DNA of 64,000 nt from JAIRMO01 sp046533115 (lineage in GTDB: Bacteria; Spirochaetota; Spirochaetia; Treponematales; Breznakiellaceae): NCBI RefSeq assembly GCF_046533115.1, contig NZ_JAJQRC010000007.1, positions 41,619 through 105,618 of the forward strand. Direction: 5' to 3'. The notes below the pieces were generated by a model, which saw nothing but the letters and a program-made list of their open reading frames with translations, searched no databases and was not told the origin of the DNA. Below are positions 34,256 to 42,891 of this stretch, one piece after another. How positions within the stretch are numbered: position 1 is the stretch's first letter; each line of letters starts with the position of its first letter. The translations under genes were made by a program, and so were the position numbers.

Positions 34256-34332
34256 GGGGATATCGATCCTAATGGATGGTGTCCCAATTTACCGGTCTTG
34301 TTAGAGAAGGCCCGAAGGATTATCCTTAGCCC

Positions 34333-34893
34333 ATGGCAGATCCGGAATTGGTACGGGTAATCGATTATATTTTGAACCGCTGCAATGAGCAGGCCATTGA
34401 AGCGGTGGCCGCCGCGGTGATAAGGCGGCGCCGGGATTTAGCCCTCTTTGGGGGGATGCGGAACCTGCCGGATCCCCAGAAACTCGCCCGGGACCTTTCC
34501 TCCCGGATTACTACCGGGGCCGGTATACAGGGCCTTAAGGACACGGTCCGTTCCATGGCGGAACGGATCATCCGGCGGGAGGCGCCGGAGCTGGGGGACG
34601 AACAGATCGCGGAACTCCTCGGGGAGTTGATCCCCGAAGAGGAAGCCGGGGAAGCGCTTCCCCGGGATCTTCTGGCCTCCATGGTGGAGCAGTTTATCGC
34701 CTTTTCCCTGGGGCGGATGGACGAAAAAGAAGACCGGGAACTCCGGGGCGAAATGGGTTCCTGGCCCGACCGGTATTGGCAAACATTCCCCCCGGTGATC
34801 CGCCTTATTATTACCGACTTCCTGAAAGGCGAAATGACCGAAGGGGAATTTAATGCCAAAATAGGAAATGCCCTGGACATGGGCGGTCCCTAA
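34333..34893 (+). CDS. Conserved-looking helical protein of unknown function
   Basis: 186 residues, strongly charged and helical, no signal or membrane segment. The N-terminus MADPELVRVIDYILNRCNEQ continues into an Arg-rich helix VIRRRRDLALFGG and a C-terminal PPVIRLIITDFLKGEMTEGE. I do not recognise the family. It is 77 bp after the second ADP-ribosylglycohydrolase in the same direction and may be the operon's last gene. Composition and codon use match the neighbours, so it is probably real. Confidence 0.6.
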   Translation: MADPELVRVIDYILNRCNEQAIEAVAAAVIRRRRDLALFGGMRNLPDPQKLARDLSSRITTGAGIQGLKDTVRSMAERIIRREAPELGDEQIAELLGELIPEEEAGEALPRDLLASMVEQFIAFSLGRMDEKEDRELRGEMGSWPDRYWQTFPPVIRLIITDFLKGEMTEGEFNAKIGNALDMGGP

Positions 34894-34955
34894 GGCCGGC
34901 CGCTGTACAAATTAAAAGTGACAAATAAGAAATAATTATGAGACAACGCGCTCCC

Positions 34956-34985
34956 TTGACAGGTTAATTTTTAGATGGTTATACT
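34956..34985 (+). promoter_or_regulatory. Promoter of ABC exporter 1
   Basis: TTGACA (34956-34961), 18-base spacer, TATACT (34980-34985). Operator-like GTTAT-N6-CTAAC follows 5 bases downstream. Confidence 0.75.
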
Positions 34986-34990
34986 TAGAT

Positions 34991-35006
34991 GTTATATTTA
35001 TCTAAC
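34991..35006. promoter_or_regulatory. Operator site 1, GTTAT-ATTTAT-CTAAC
   Basis: One mismatch from the GTTAG-N6-CTAAC palindrome. It covers the expected transcription start of the ABC exporter operon. A wider dyad TTAGAT-N9-ATCTAA (34985-35005) overlaps it. See sites at 38534, 47056 and 55560. Confidence 0.6.
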
Positions 35007-35080
35007 TCGTTGACTTCAAAATCCGGTGATTAAAGGATCATGATTTTGGAAAGCAGCCTTAGATTTAAGGGGGAAACTAT

Positions 35081-36916
35081 ATGGAAAACACTAAAACGGC
35101 CCAGGGGCGCAAAACCGGCATGGCCCGGCTCTGGGAACTGGCGTTCCGTAAAAAAATTCTGATCATCACCTCCTGCGTCCTCGCGGTAATAAGCGTGGCC
35201 GTGTCCTTTGTCCCCTTTATTGCCGTCTATTACCTCCTCCGGGAGCTGGTGATCCATTTCGCCGATCTGGGGGGGCTGGACACGGCCTATATGATGCGGC
35301 TCGGCTGGTTTGCCGCGGGCGGGGCGGCAGCGGCGGTGCTCCTCAACTTTATCGCCCTGATGCTCTCCCATATTGCTGCCTTTACCACCCTCTACGATTT
35401 AAAGCTGGAATTTACCCGCCACATCGCCTCCCTGCCCCTGGGTTTCCACACGGAAAATTCCACGGGCAAGCTGCGGAAGGTGGTGGACGAGAACATCGAA
35501 AAACTGGAGGGTTTTATCGCCCACCAGCTTCCCGACCTGGCGGGCTCCTTTGCCATGCCGGTGTTTACCCTGGTCATCCTCTTTGTCTTTGACTGGCGGC
35601 TGGCTCTGGCGAGCATGGTGCCCATTATCGCCGCCTATTTGATTCAGGCGATTGCCATGAGCAATAAAAACGCCCAAATTTTCGTCAACAAATACCAGAA
35701 TTCCCTGGAGGACATGAACAACGCGGCGGTGGAATACATGCGGGGCATTTCGGTGGTCAAGGCCTTTAACCAGACCGTTTACAGCTTCCGCAAATTTTAC
35801 GATACCATTAAGGAATACGGCAATTTTGTTTTGAAGTACACCATCAGTTGGGAAACCATCATGTGCTTCTTCATGCTGATCATCAACCACGTGTACCTCT
35901 TTCTGATCCCCCCGATCATCCTTCTTGCCGGGGGCGCGGCCCTGACCGGTTCCGCGGTATACGCCGCCTTTGCGTTCACCGCCCTGTTCTACCTCATCTT
36001 TTCCGTTTCTCTTTCCACGCCCTTTACCAAGCTGATGTACGTGTCTACCAACGGGAAGATGATCCTCAACGGCATCGAGCGGATGGACAAGGTGCTGAAC
36101 ACGCCGCCCCTGGCCGAAACCGCTTCCCCCAAAACCACGGATGAATATTCGGTGGCCTTTGATCACGTTACCTTTACCTACAACGATGAGGGGGAAGCCA
36201 TTGCCCTGCGGAACGTGAGTTTTATTGCCCGGCAGGGGGAAGTAACCGCCCTGGTGGGGCCCTCGGGGAGCGGCAAGTCTACCCTGGCCCACCTCATCCC
36301 CCGGTTCTACGAGGTGGGGGAAGGGGCGGTAAAAATCGGCGGGGTGGATATCCGCGACATGGCAAGCGAATACCTGATGTCCATTGTGGCTTTTGTGTTT
36401 CAGGATGTGTTTCTCTTCAAACAGAGCATCATGGACAATATTTTAATCGGAAACAAAAACGCCGGCCGGGAAGTGGCCATTGCCGCGGCAAAGGCCGCCC
36501 AGTGCCACGAATTTGTGGAAAAGCTGCCCCATGGTTACGACACGGTGATCGGCAGGAAGAATATCCACCTTTCCGGCGGGGAGCGGCAGCGGATCGTGAT
36601 CGCCCGGGCGATCCTCAAAAACGCGCCGGTTATCGTACTGGACGAGGCCACGGCCTTTGCGGACCCGGAAAATGAACAGAAGATACAAAGGGCCTTTGAG
36701 GCCCTGATGAAAAACAAGACCGTGATCATCATCGCCCACCGGCTTTCCACGGTCCGGGGGGCGGACAAGATTGTGGTTATCGACCGGGGCCGGCTGGCGG
36801 AAGAAGGAACCCACGACGCCCTGGTAACGGCCGGCGGCCGCTACAGCCGGATGTGGGAGCAGTACACCGGGGCGATGAACTGGGGCATAAGCGGCGCCAG
36901 GCCCCAGTTAAGTTGA
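35081..36916 (+). CDS. ABC exporter half-transporter 1 (fused membrane and ATPase domains)
   Basis: 611 residues. Six transmembrane segments fill the first ~320 residues (ILIITSCVLAVISVAVSFV, AGGAAAAVLLNFIALML, and others). The C-terminal ATPase has Walker A GPSGSGKST (about residue 395), Q-loop FVFQDVFLFKQ, signature LSGGERQRIVIARA (about 497), Walker B VIVLDEATAF and H-loop IIAHRL. It probably forms a heterodimer with the 38583 gene. Such pairs next to methyltransferase and EFR1 genes are reminiscent of siderophore-type YbtPQ/IrtAB transporters, whose fold is exporter-like but which import. Direction and substrate are uncertain. Confidence 0.88.
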   Translation: MENTKTAQGRKTGMARLWELAFRKKILIITSCVLAVISVAVSFVPFIAVYYLLRELVIHFADLGGLDTAYMMRLGWFAAGGAAAAVLLNFIALMLSHIAAFTTLYDLKLEFTRHIASLPLGFHTENSTGKLRKVVDENIEKLEGFIAHQLPDLAGSFAMPVFTLVILFVFDWRLALASMVPIIAAYLIQAIAMSNKNAQIFVNKYQNSLEDMNNAAVEYMRGISVVKAFNQTVYSFRKFYDTIKEYGNFVLKYTISWETIMCFFMLIINHVYLFLIPPIILLAGGAALTGSAVYAAFAFTALFYLIFSVSLSTPFTKLMYVSTNGKMILNGIERMDKVLNTPPLAETASPKTTDEYSVAFDHVTFTYNDEGEAIALRNVSFIARQGEVTALVGPSGSGKSTLAHLIPRFYEVGEGAVKIGGVDIRDMASEYLMSIVAFVFQDVFLFKQSIMDNILIGNKNAGREVAIAAAKAAQCHEFVEKLPHGYDTVIGRKNIHLSGGERQRIVIARAILKNAPVIVLDEATAFADPENEQKIQRAFEALMKNKTVIIIAHRLSTVRGADKIVVIDRGRLAEEGTHDALVTAGGRYSRMWEQYTGAMNWGISGARPQLS

Positions 36917-36930
36917 AAAGGAGGAACCCT

Positions 36931-37557
36931 ATGTTTGAAAAATTATGGCAAAACGCCCGCCGGCCCCAAGGCTTTTGCGGCAGGATTTTTGTCACGACAA
37001 TGAACCTGGCGCATACCGGGATTTCCCGGTGGGGATTGAAACATCTGGAGATCAGGCCCGGGGACCATATTTTGGATATTGGCTGCGGGGGCGGCAGGAA
37101 CGTGGCGCGGATGCTGAAACGAGCGAGCCAGGGCCGGGTCTGCGGCCTTGATTATTCGGAAGTGTGCGTGGAAAAGACCAAAAGATTGAACCGGCGGGCG
37201 GTTCGGGAGGGCCGGGCGGAGATACGGCTGGGCAGCGTGTCGGAAAATCCCTGGCCCGATAACAGCTTTGATCTGGTTACCGCCTTTGAGACGGTCTACT
37301 TCTGGCCGGATTTTGCCAATGACCTTCGGGAGGTCCTGCGGGTGTTGAAACCGGGAGGCGCTTTTTTTATCTGCAACGAGATGGACAAGCCTGAGGAAGG
37401 GGAAGCGCCCTATCAGTTCTGGATAAAAACACTGGACCTGAAGACCTATACCCAATCTGATTTCCGCAACTATTTGACCGGGGCGGGATTTACCGGCGTG
37501 GAATTTGTATCCCGGGGAAAATCCGCTTTGTGCGTCAGGGCCCGGGCGGAGAAGTAA
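36931..37557 (+). CDS. Class I SAM-dependent methyltransferase
   Basis: About 208 residues from ATG 36931, which has aaggagga upstream; the frame is open further upstream but overlaps the ABC gene. Motif I is ILDIGCGGGRNVARML (about residues 46-61), then GLDYSEVCVEKTK, DNSFDLVTAFETVYFWPD and VLKPGGAFFICNEMD. A small-molecule or lipid methyltransferase of the UbiE-like type; substrate unknown. It is 14 bp after the ABC gene, in the same operon. Confidence 0.87.
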   Translation: MFEKLWQNARRPQGFCGRIFVTTMNLAHTGISRWGLKHLEIRPGDHILDIGCGGGRNVARMLKRASQGRVCGLDYSEVCVEKTKRLNRRAVREGRAEIRLGSVSENPWPDNSFDLVTAFETVYFWPDFANDLREVLRVLKPGGAFFICNEMDKPEEGEAPYQFWIKTLDLKTYTQSDFRNYLTGAGFTGVEFVSRGKSALCVRARAEK

Positions 37558-37616
37558 GGGGAGAATTCATTACGGGTACTCGGGGCCATGAAATGAAGGC
37601 CGAGTTCATACGTGGC

Positions 37617-37646
37617 TTGACCCGCGGTTATACGATAATTTATAGT
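37617..37646 (+). promoter_or_regulatory. Possible promoter of the EFR1 gene
   Basis: TTGACC (37617-37622), 18-base spacer, TATAGT (37641-37646). The start codon is only 12 bases after the -10, so the message would be nearly leaderless. A GTTAG half-site (37645-37649) overlaps the -10. Confidence 0.35.
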
Positions 37647-37657
37647 TAGACCGCAAG

Positions 37658-38422
37658 ATGACAAAGCTATTTTATTTTTCCGGGACCGGAAACACCCTGT
37701 GGTCGGCAAAAAAAATCGCGGAAATATTGGATGGCCAACTGTTCAATATCGGCGTCGAGATGCGAAAACCGGCGGAAACGATAGAAGCGGACCGGGTGAT
37801 TCTTTTGTTTCCCGCCTACGCATATCAGTCACCGTTGCTTGTCCGCTGTTTTCTCGACCGGTCCGAATTCCGCTCCCCCTATATGGCGGCCCTCACTACC
37901 TTTGGTTCGGACCCTGGCGGCGCTCTGGCCGAGGTATACCGCATCTTTAAGCGGAAAAAAACACCGGCGTCCTATTTTGCCGCCATCCCCAGCGTGGAAA
38001 ACTACATTCCCATTTTCGGCCCCCAACCGGAAAAAACAAAGCAACGGCGGCTGGCCTTACAGGAAAAGGCCACTGAAAAAATAGCCCAGGATATCCTGCA
38101 GCGGAAAACGAACTCCGTATGGCCGCTGCGCCCTCTTTCAATGGGTATATCATCGCTTTTCAAGCTGAGCAAGTCCTTTTTTGTGAAGGGCTTTAAGGTA
38201 AGCGCCGTGTGTAACGGCTGCGGTGTCTGCGCCAGGATCTGTCCTGCCGCCAATATTGTGATAGAAAAGGGAAAACCGGTATTTTTAAGGCGCTGCGAAC
38301 AGTGTCAGGCCTGTCTGAACTGGTGTCCCCGCCGGGCCATAGGATATTTACGGTTTGAACCGGATACCTGCCAATATCATCACCCCCAGGTGTCGGTCTC
38401 CGAGATGTATTGCTCCCTATGA
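37658..38422 (+). CDS. EFR1-type flavodoxin plus 4Fe-4S ferredoxin protein
   Basis: 254 residues. The N-terminal flavodoxin-like domain begins MTKLFYFSGTGNTLWSAKK with the FMN-phosphate loop SGTGNT; VILLFPAYAYQSPLLVRCFL follows. The C-terminal part has two 4Fe-4S motifs: CNGCGVCARICPAAN and CEQCQACLNWCPRRA (about residues 186-230). It transfers electrons in the cytoplasm; the partner is unknown. Its place between two ABC exporter genes suggests reduction of the transported compound, for example ferric complexes (inference). Confidence 0.9.
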   Translation: MTKLFYFSGTGNTLWSAKKIAEILDGQLFNIGVEMRKPAETIEADRVILLFPAYAYQSPLLVRCFLDRSEFRSPYMAALTTFGSDPGGALAEVYRIFKRKKTPASYFAAIPSVENYIPIFGPQPEKTKQRRLALQEKATEKIAQDILQRKTNSVWPLRPLSMGISSLFKLSKSFFVKGFKVSAVCNGCGVCARICPAANIVIEKGKPVFLRRCEQCQACLNWCPRRAIGYLRFEPDTCQYHHPQVSVSEMYCSL

Positions 38423-38499
38423 TCAAGGAGTAAGGGGGCTTTAGGTTCTTTCATTACGGCGATCCTCCGTCTTTTAATGCAGCCGATATATTCCAAACC

Positions 38500-38528
38500 T
38501 TGACAAAAAACCGGGCCGGGAATATACT
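38500..38528 (+). promoter_or_regulatory. Promoter of ABC exporter 2
   Basis: TTGACA (38500-38505), 17-base spacer, TATACT (38523-38528): near-consensus. Operator-like palindrome 5 bases downstream. Confidence 0.8.
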
Positions 38529-38533
38529 CATTT

Positions 38534-38549
38534 GTAAGTTTTAACTAAC
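38534..38549. promoter_or_regulatory. Operator site 2, GTAAG-TTTTAA-CTAAC
   Basis: One mismatch from GTTAG-N6-CTAAC, positioned over the expected transcription start of the second ABC exporter gene, the same relative place as at 34991. Confidence 0.65.
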
Positions 38550-38582
38550 AAAAAATTATTTTGAGGCGGAAGGAGGAGACCG

Positions 38583-40343
38583 GTGTTTAACATGAAAAAA
38601 CTATGGGGCTTATCGGATGAGGGCTACCGGGATTTTAAGCGGGCGGTCCGGGCGGTGGTGATCTCGAACTTTTGCCTCTTTTTGCCCTTTATCGTGATAG
38701 TTCAAACCATCGTCACCCTGCTCAAGCCCCTGATGGACGGAGCTTCCGGGGGGGTGGTCCTGGACAGCCGCCGGCTCTGGATCCTGTTGGCCCTGGGGCT
38801 TATCGCCGCGGTGTTGTATTTTTTCGCCTACCGCAGGGAATACCGTAAAACCTACACCACGGCCTACAGCGAATCGGAAAAGATCCGCCTGGAGGTGGCG
38901 GAGCGGATCCGGCGGCTCCCGTTGAGTTTTTTCAACAACAAGGACCTTTCTGAACTGACCACCAACATGATGGCGGACTGTACCAACGTCGAACACGTCA
39001 TGAGCCATGTGTCGCCGATCCTTTTTGGCGGAATCATCACCGATGTGGCCGTCTGCGCGCTCCTGGCTGTCTACGACTGGCGCATGGCCCTGGCCCTCTT
39101 CGCCGCCCTGCCCCTTGCCTTGGGCCTTATTTTCGGCAGCCGGAAATTGCAGGCTTTTTTTGGGGAGCGTCATGTGCAGGCAAAACTGGCGGTGTCCGAT
39201 CAGGTGCAGGAGTACCTTGAGGGGATCAAGGTGGTAAAGGCCTTTGGGCTTTCGGGGGAAAAATCACAGGCCCTGCAGCGCGCCTTACGGACCATGATGA
39301 AAGAGGCGATAAAGTTCGAGGGTTTCACGGGAATTTTCGTGGTGTTGGCCATGATGATCCTTCAGGTGGGGATAGGCCTCGTGGTACTGACCGGGGTCTC
39401 CCTTTTGACCGGCGGCAGCCTGGGGGTGATTCCCTTCCTCACCTTTATCCTCATCAGCGCGAAAATTTATTCGCCCCTGGTGGTCATCTTTACCCTGCTG
39501 CCGGAATTTTTCTATTTCCTTATTTCCGCCAAACGGATGCAGCAGGTCCGGCGGGAGCCGGTGATGGAGGGAGACGAAAAGGCGGTAATTGATAATTATC
39601 ACATCGAACTGAGAAACGTCAGTTTTGCCTACCATGAAGGAGAGGATGTGATCAAAAACATCAGCCTCGCCATTCCCCAGGGGGGCGTTACCGCCCTGGT
39701 GGGGCCCTCCGGCAGCGGCAAGAGTACCCTGTCCCGGCTTATCGCCCGGTTCTGGGATGTGCGGGAAGGGGAGATTCTCATCGGCGGGAAAAACATTGCC
39801 GGAATCGATCCGGAAACCTTGATGCGGTACATGAGCTTTGTGTTTCAGGATGTGGTGCTTTTTAACGATACGGTGAAAAACAACATCCGTATCGGCAAAG
39901 AGGGGGCGAAGGACGAGGAAGTCTACGCCGCGGCGGAGATGGCCCGCTGCGACGGGTTTATCCGGGAACTGCCCCAGGGCTACGATACGGTGATCGGCGA
40001 GAACGGCTCCACCCTCTCGGGCGGGGAACGGCAGCGGATCTCCATTGCCCGGGCGCTGCTCAAGAACGCCCCCATCGTGCTGCTGGACGAAGCCACCGCC
40101 AGCCTGGACCCGGAGAACGAAACCCTGATCCAGGAGGCTATTTCGGAACTGGTGAAAAACCGGACGGTGATCGTCATCGCCCACCGGCTGCGGACGGTAG
40201 TGGGGGCGGACAAGATAGCGGTACTGGATCAGGGGCGGCTCGTGGAGGAAGGTTCCGGGGAAGAACTCCTGGCGAAAGCCGGTCTCTTTGCCCGGCTCTA
40301 CCGGATCCAGCAGGAGAGCCTGGGGTGGACCGCGGCGCGGTAG
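38583..40343 (+). CDS. ABC exporter half-transporter 2
   Basis: 586 residues. The GTG at 38583 sits 7 bases after ggagga; an ATG at 38592 is the alternative. The membrane domain occupies the first ~310 residues. The ATPase has Walker A GPSGSGKST (about 375), Q-loop FVFQDVVLFND, LSGGERQRISIARA (about 477), Walker B IVLLDEATASLDPENE and HRL. It is closely related to the 35081 product and controlled by a matching promoter/operator, which supports a heterodimer. The last gene of this cluster. Confidence 0.88.
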   Translation: MFNMKKLWGLSDEGYRDFKRAVRAVVISNFCLFLPFIVIVQTIVTLLKPLMDGASGGVVLDSRRLWILLALGLIAAVLYFFAYRREYRKTYTTAYSESEKIRLEVAERIRRLPLSFFNNKDLSELTTNMMADCTNVEHVMSHVSPILFGGIITDVAVCALLAVYDWRMALALFAALPLALGLIFGSRKLQAFFGERHVQAKLAVSDQVQEYLEGIKVVKAFGLSGEKSQALQRALRTMMKEAIKFEGFTGIFVVLAMMILQVGIGLVVLTGVSLLTGGSLGVIPFLTFILISAKIYSPLVVIFTLLPEFFYFLISAKRMQQVRREPVMEGDEKAVIDNYHIELRNVSFAYHEGEDVIKNISLAIPQGGVTALVGPSGSGKSTLSRLIARFWDVREGEILIGGKNIAGIDPETLMRYMSFVFQDVVLFNDTVKNNIRIGKEGAKDEEVYAAAEMARCDGFIRELPQGYDTVIGENGSTLSGGERQRISIARALLKNAPIVLLDEATASLDPENETLIQEAISELVKNRTVIVIAHRLRTVVGADKIAVLDQGRLVEEGSGEELLAKAGLFARLYRIQQESLGWTAAR

Positions 40344-40600
40344 GGCATCCACGGCGGGGTGTTTGCAGACCACTCCCCAAGAGCCGGGTAGATTTTTTTG
40401 TCGCTTACTACCTCATGTTACGCAGGAAGAATAGGATTAACCACGAACGACACGAACATCACGAACTTTTGCTTCGATATTCCGGAATTTATACCTGAAT
40501 TCTCTTCTCTATTCGTGGGAAAGCAGGAAAGAAATATCGATGAAAACGCCAATTTGTCTTTGTTTCTGTTCGTGTGGTTCGTGATTAAAATCTCTCCTTG
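40344..40600. other. Intergenic region with inverted CACGAAC repeats
   Basis: No gene. aaccacgaacgacacgaac at 40439-40457 has a near inverted counterpart gttcgtgtggttcgtgatt at 40569-40587, so about 150 bp could fold as a long imperfect hairpin. It lies between convergent genes and could serve as a terminator region or be a decayed repeat. Confidence 0.5.
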
Positions 40601-41608
40601 TTATCCCTTTCCTTCGATAATAGCAAAAATTATCTTCAGCGCTTCCCGGCTCTCCCGTGAAACAGGCATGTAGGGCCATATATGCATCATCCCTTCGCCC
40701 AGGTATACCTTGACCGGAACACCGGCGGACCGCAGCCTTTCGATAAAAGGAGAAGCGGCGGCATAAAATATTTCCCTGGTTCCGAAAAAAACGTAGGTGC
40801 CGGGAAAGCCCGAAAAATCGGCTTCCGTGGGCATCTCAAAATAGCTTCCCCGATCCGGGGCAGCAACCATCCAGGAGATCAGAATATCCATAAGCCGGGG
40901 TGAAAGAACGGGGTCCCGGGGGAGGATGCGGTCCATTTCATCCCGGATCGTCCGGTTATCTTTCCGCGCAAAAACACCGGGAGAAACCAGGATGAGTTTA
41001 TGAGGCATCGGCAGCGGCATTCCCCGGGCCTTGTTGTGATGGCAAAGTATCAGGGCCAGGGTTCCCCCGGCGGAATCTCCAAGAACCGTGACCTCGGAAC
41101 CGGGATTTTCTTCCAGCATCTTTTCGTAAACCGGAAAAAGCTTTTCCGTAATTTCCCTAAAGCCATGGGGAGCCAGGGGATAGACGGGAACCCATACGGT
41201 GACGCCAAGGCAGCTTATCATTTTGGAGATGACTATCCAATGGATAAGATGGGCCTCCATAATCATCCCGCCGCCATGGAGGAACAACAGGGTTTTGGGA
41301 ACAGGAGGCTTCAGTTCCGCCGTATCCCGTTTAAGGGGAACCTGCGGACGGACACCCTCCTGGGGACTGATGATATAGCAGGGCCGCTGGTCTACCATCC
41401 ATTCCCGAACCCGGTATTTTCGGTATATGAAACCGGGGGGAGCGGTTTTCTGTTTGTTCAGGTTCTTTTTGATATACGCTTTGAGTTCCTGTTCATCAAG
41501 GTCGAATATCCGCTTAAACCCCATAGCCCTGACGGCAAGTTCAAGCAAACGATAGGCCCCGCTGATCCTTGGCTTCTTGGAAACAGGGACCGGCGCCGGT
41601 GTTTTCAT
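40601..41608 (-). CDS. Alpha/beta hydrolase of the hormone-sensitive-lipase type
   Basis: 335 residues. The oxyanion-hole motif is KTLLFLHGGGMIME; the nucleophile elbow is VTVLGDSAGGTLALI. The catalytic acid and histidine are expected in the later SYF/FGT region and near MMHIWPYMP at the C-terminus (KVYLGEGMMHIWPY). HSL-family enzymes cut carboxyl esters, often lipid or acetylated substrates. No signal peptide, so cytoplasmic. Monocistronic or coupled to the dehydrogenase upstream, which ends 48 bp before its start. Confidence 0.87.
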   Translation of the reverse strand: MKTPAPVPVSKKPRISGAYRLLELAVRAMGFKRIFDLDEQELKAYIKKNLNKQKTAPPGFIYRKYRVREWMVDQRPCYIISPQEGVRPQVPLKRDTAELKPPVPKTLLFLHGGGMIMEAHLIHWIVISKMISCLGVTVWVPVYPLAPHGFREITEKLFPVYEKMLEENPGSEVTVLGDSAGGTLALILCHHNKARGMPLPMPHKLILVSPGVFARKDNRTIRDEMDRILPRDPVLSPRLMDILISWMVAAPDRGSYFEMPTEADFSGFPGTYVFFGTREIFYAAASPFIERLRSAGVPVKVYLGEGMMHIWPYMPVSRESREALKIIFAIIEGKG

Positions 41609-41656
41609 TTTTTTTCCTTATAAAAGACAAATTGAGTACAACCCTCATCTGAATAA

Positions 41657-42667
41657 TTACGCGGTTTTTATCTCATGGGGACGTTCGTTCTTTTCAAAAA
41701 AGCGGCGCAGGTTTTCAAGGGTGGTTTCGGCAATGGCCGAAAGTGCTTCCCGGGTAAAGAACGCCTGGTGACTGGTGATAAGCACATTGGGAAAGGTCAT
41801 AAGCCTTGCCAGCACATCGTCCTGGATAACCTGCCCGGAATGGTCTTCGAAAAAATACCGGTCCTCCTCCTCGTACACGTCCAGAGCCGCGCCTCCAAGG
41901 TGATTTTCCTTTAGGGCGTAGATCAGATCCCTGGTATCTATGAGGCCGCCCCTTCCGGTATTGATGATGATGGCGCCGGGTTTCATGGAAGAAAGGGCTC
42001 CCCTGTTGATAAAGCGCCTGTTTTCCGGCGTCAGGGGACAGTGAAGGCTGATAATATCCGAACGCCGGATAAGTTCTTCCCGGTCAATATACAGAACACC
42101 GTGGGCCTTGGCCCATTCCGCCGACGGATAGGGATCGGAGGCCAGCACTTCCATACCGAAACCCCGGAGTATCTCCGCGGTGATCTTGCCTATTTGCCCG
42201 GTGCCGATAATCCCCGCGATCTTTTGGTAAAGGTCAAAACCTTCAAGCCCGGCAAGAGAAAAGTTTCCCTCCCTGACGCGGGAATAGGCCTTGTGGGTTT
42301 TTCGGTTAAGGGTAAGGAGCAGGGACACCGCATATTCCGCGACGGCATGGGGAGAATAGGCGGGTACCCGCACCACGGGTATCTTTCCCCGCAGGGCCTC
42401 CAAGTCTACATTGTTGTAGCCCGCGGAACGGAGGGCAATGATTTTAATCCCCTGCCGGTACAGAATATCCGCGGTCACGGCATCTATCCGGTCGTTTACA
42501 AAGATACATATTCCGTCGTAACCCGAGGCAAGGGCGGCCGTATCCGGTCCCAGCCTTACATTGAGGTATTTCAGTTTCAGAGGAAAGGCCGGATCTTTGA
42601 GAAGGGGATCAAAATAATCCCTATCGTAGGGTTTGGTATCAAAAAAAGCGATCTTAACGGTTTCCAT
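41657..42667 (-). CDS. D-2-hydroxyacid (D-lactate) dehydrogenase
   Basis: 336 residues, the length of LdhA-type enzymes. Rossmann motif GTGQIGKITAEIL; the substrate-binding segment ALRSAGYNNVDLEAL; catalytic Arg in IINTGRGGLIDT, Glu in AALDVYEEEDRYFF, and His in LITSHQAFFT. The VYEEE.RYFFEDHSG stretch is characteristic of D-lactate dehydrogenases. It reduces pyruvate to D-lactate with NADH in fermentation. A near-match to the GTTAG-N6-CTAAC palindrome lies upstream. Confidence 0.92.
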   Translation of the reverse strand: METVKIAFFDTKPYDRDYFDPLLKDPAFPLKLKYLNVRLGPDTAALASGYDGICIFVNDRIDAVTADILYRQGIKIIALRSAGYNNVDLEALRGKIPVVRVPAYSPHAVAEYAVSLLLTLNRKTHKAYSRVREGNFSLAGLEGFDLYQKIAGIIGTGQIGKITAEILRGFGMEVLASDPYPSAEWAKAHGVLYIDREELIRRSDIISLHCPLTPENRRFINRGALSSMKPGAIIINTGRGGLIDTRDLIYALKENHLGGAALDVYEEEDRYFFEDHSGQVIQDDVLARLMTFPNVLITSHQAFFTREALSAIAETTLENLRRFFEKNERPHEIKTA

Positions 42668-42719
42668 TTTAGCGCCTCCATGGTACCATCCTAGCCTTTT
42701 TTACCGGTTTTTGGCAAGA

Positions 42720-42735
42720 GTTAGTTTTGCCTAAT
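42720..42735. promoter_or_regulatory. Operator-like site, GTTAG-TTTTGC-CTAAT
   Basis: One mismatch from GTTAG-N6-CTAAC. For the minus-strand dehydrogenase, TATAAT at 42759-42764 with CTGACG 17 bases upstream is a plausible promoter. The site would then be 24 bases after the -10, farther than at the other four sites, so its membership is less certain. Confidence 0.4.
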
Positions 42736-42840
42736 TTTATGCGCCGATGATTTGCGGAATTATACCAGGATTGTTCAAAATCGTCAGTTTTCGGACAAAT
42801 CCCATGTCCGGCCAAAATTTGATCTCCGGTATTTCAGCCC

Positions 42841-42869
42841 TTGACACTGGTCGTAATGATCGGTATCTC
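42841..42869 (+). promoter_or_regulatory. Promoter of the chemotaxis receptor gene
   Basis: TTGACA (42841-42846), 17-base spacer, TATCTC (42864-42869). The Shine-Dalgarno ggagggg follows 8 bases before the ATG at 42892. Confidence 0.5.
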
Positions 42870-42891
42870 TTAATAGAGAAACGGAGGGGTT

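Noticed and set aside
42041..42694. 217-codon plus-strand frame opposite the D-lactate dehydrogenase
   Set aside because: The minus-strand gene has clear catalytic motifs; the plus-strand frame is a codon-mirror artefact.
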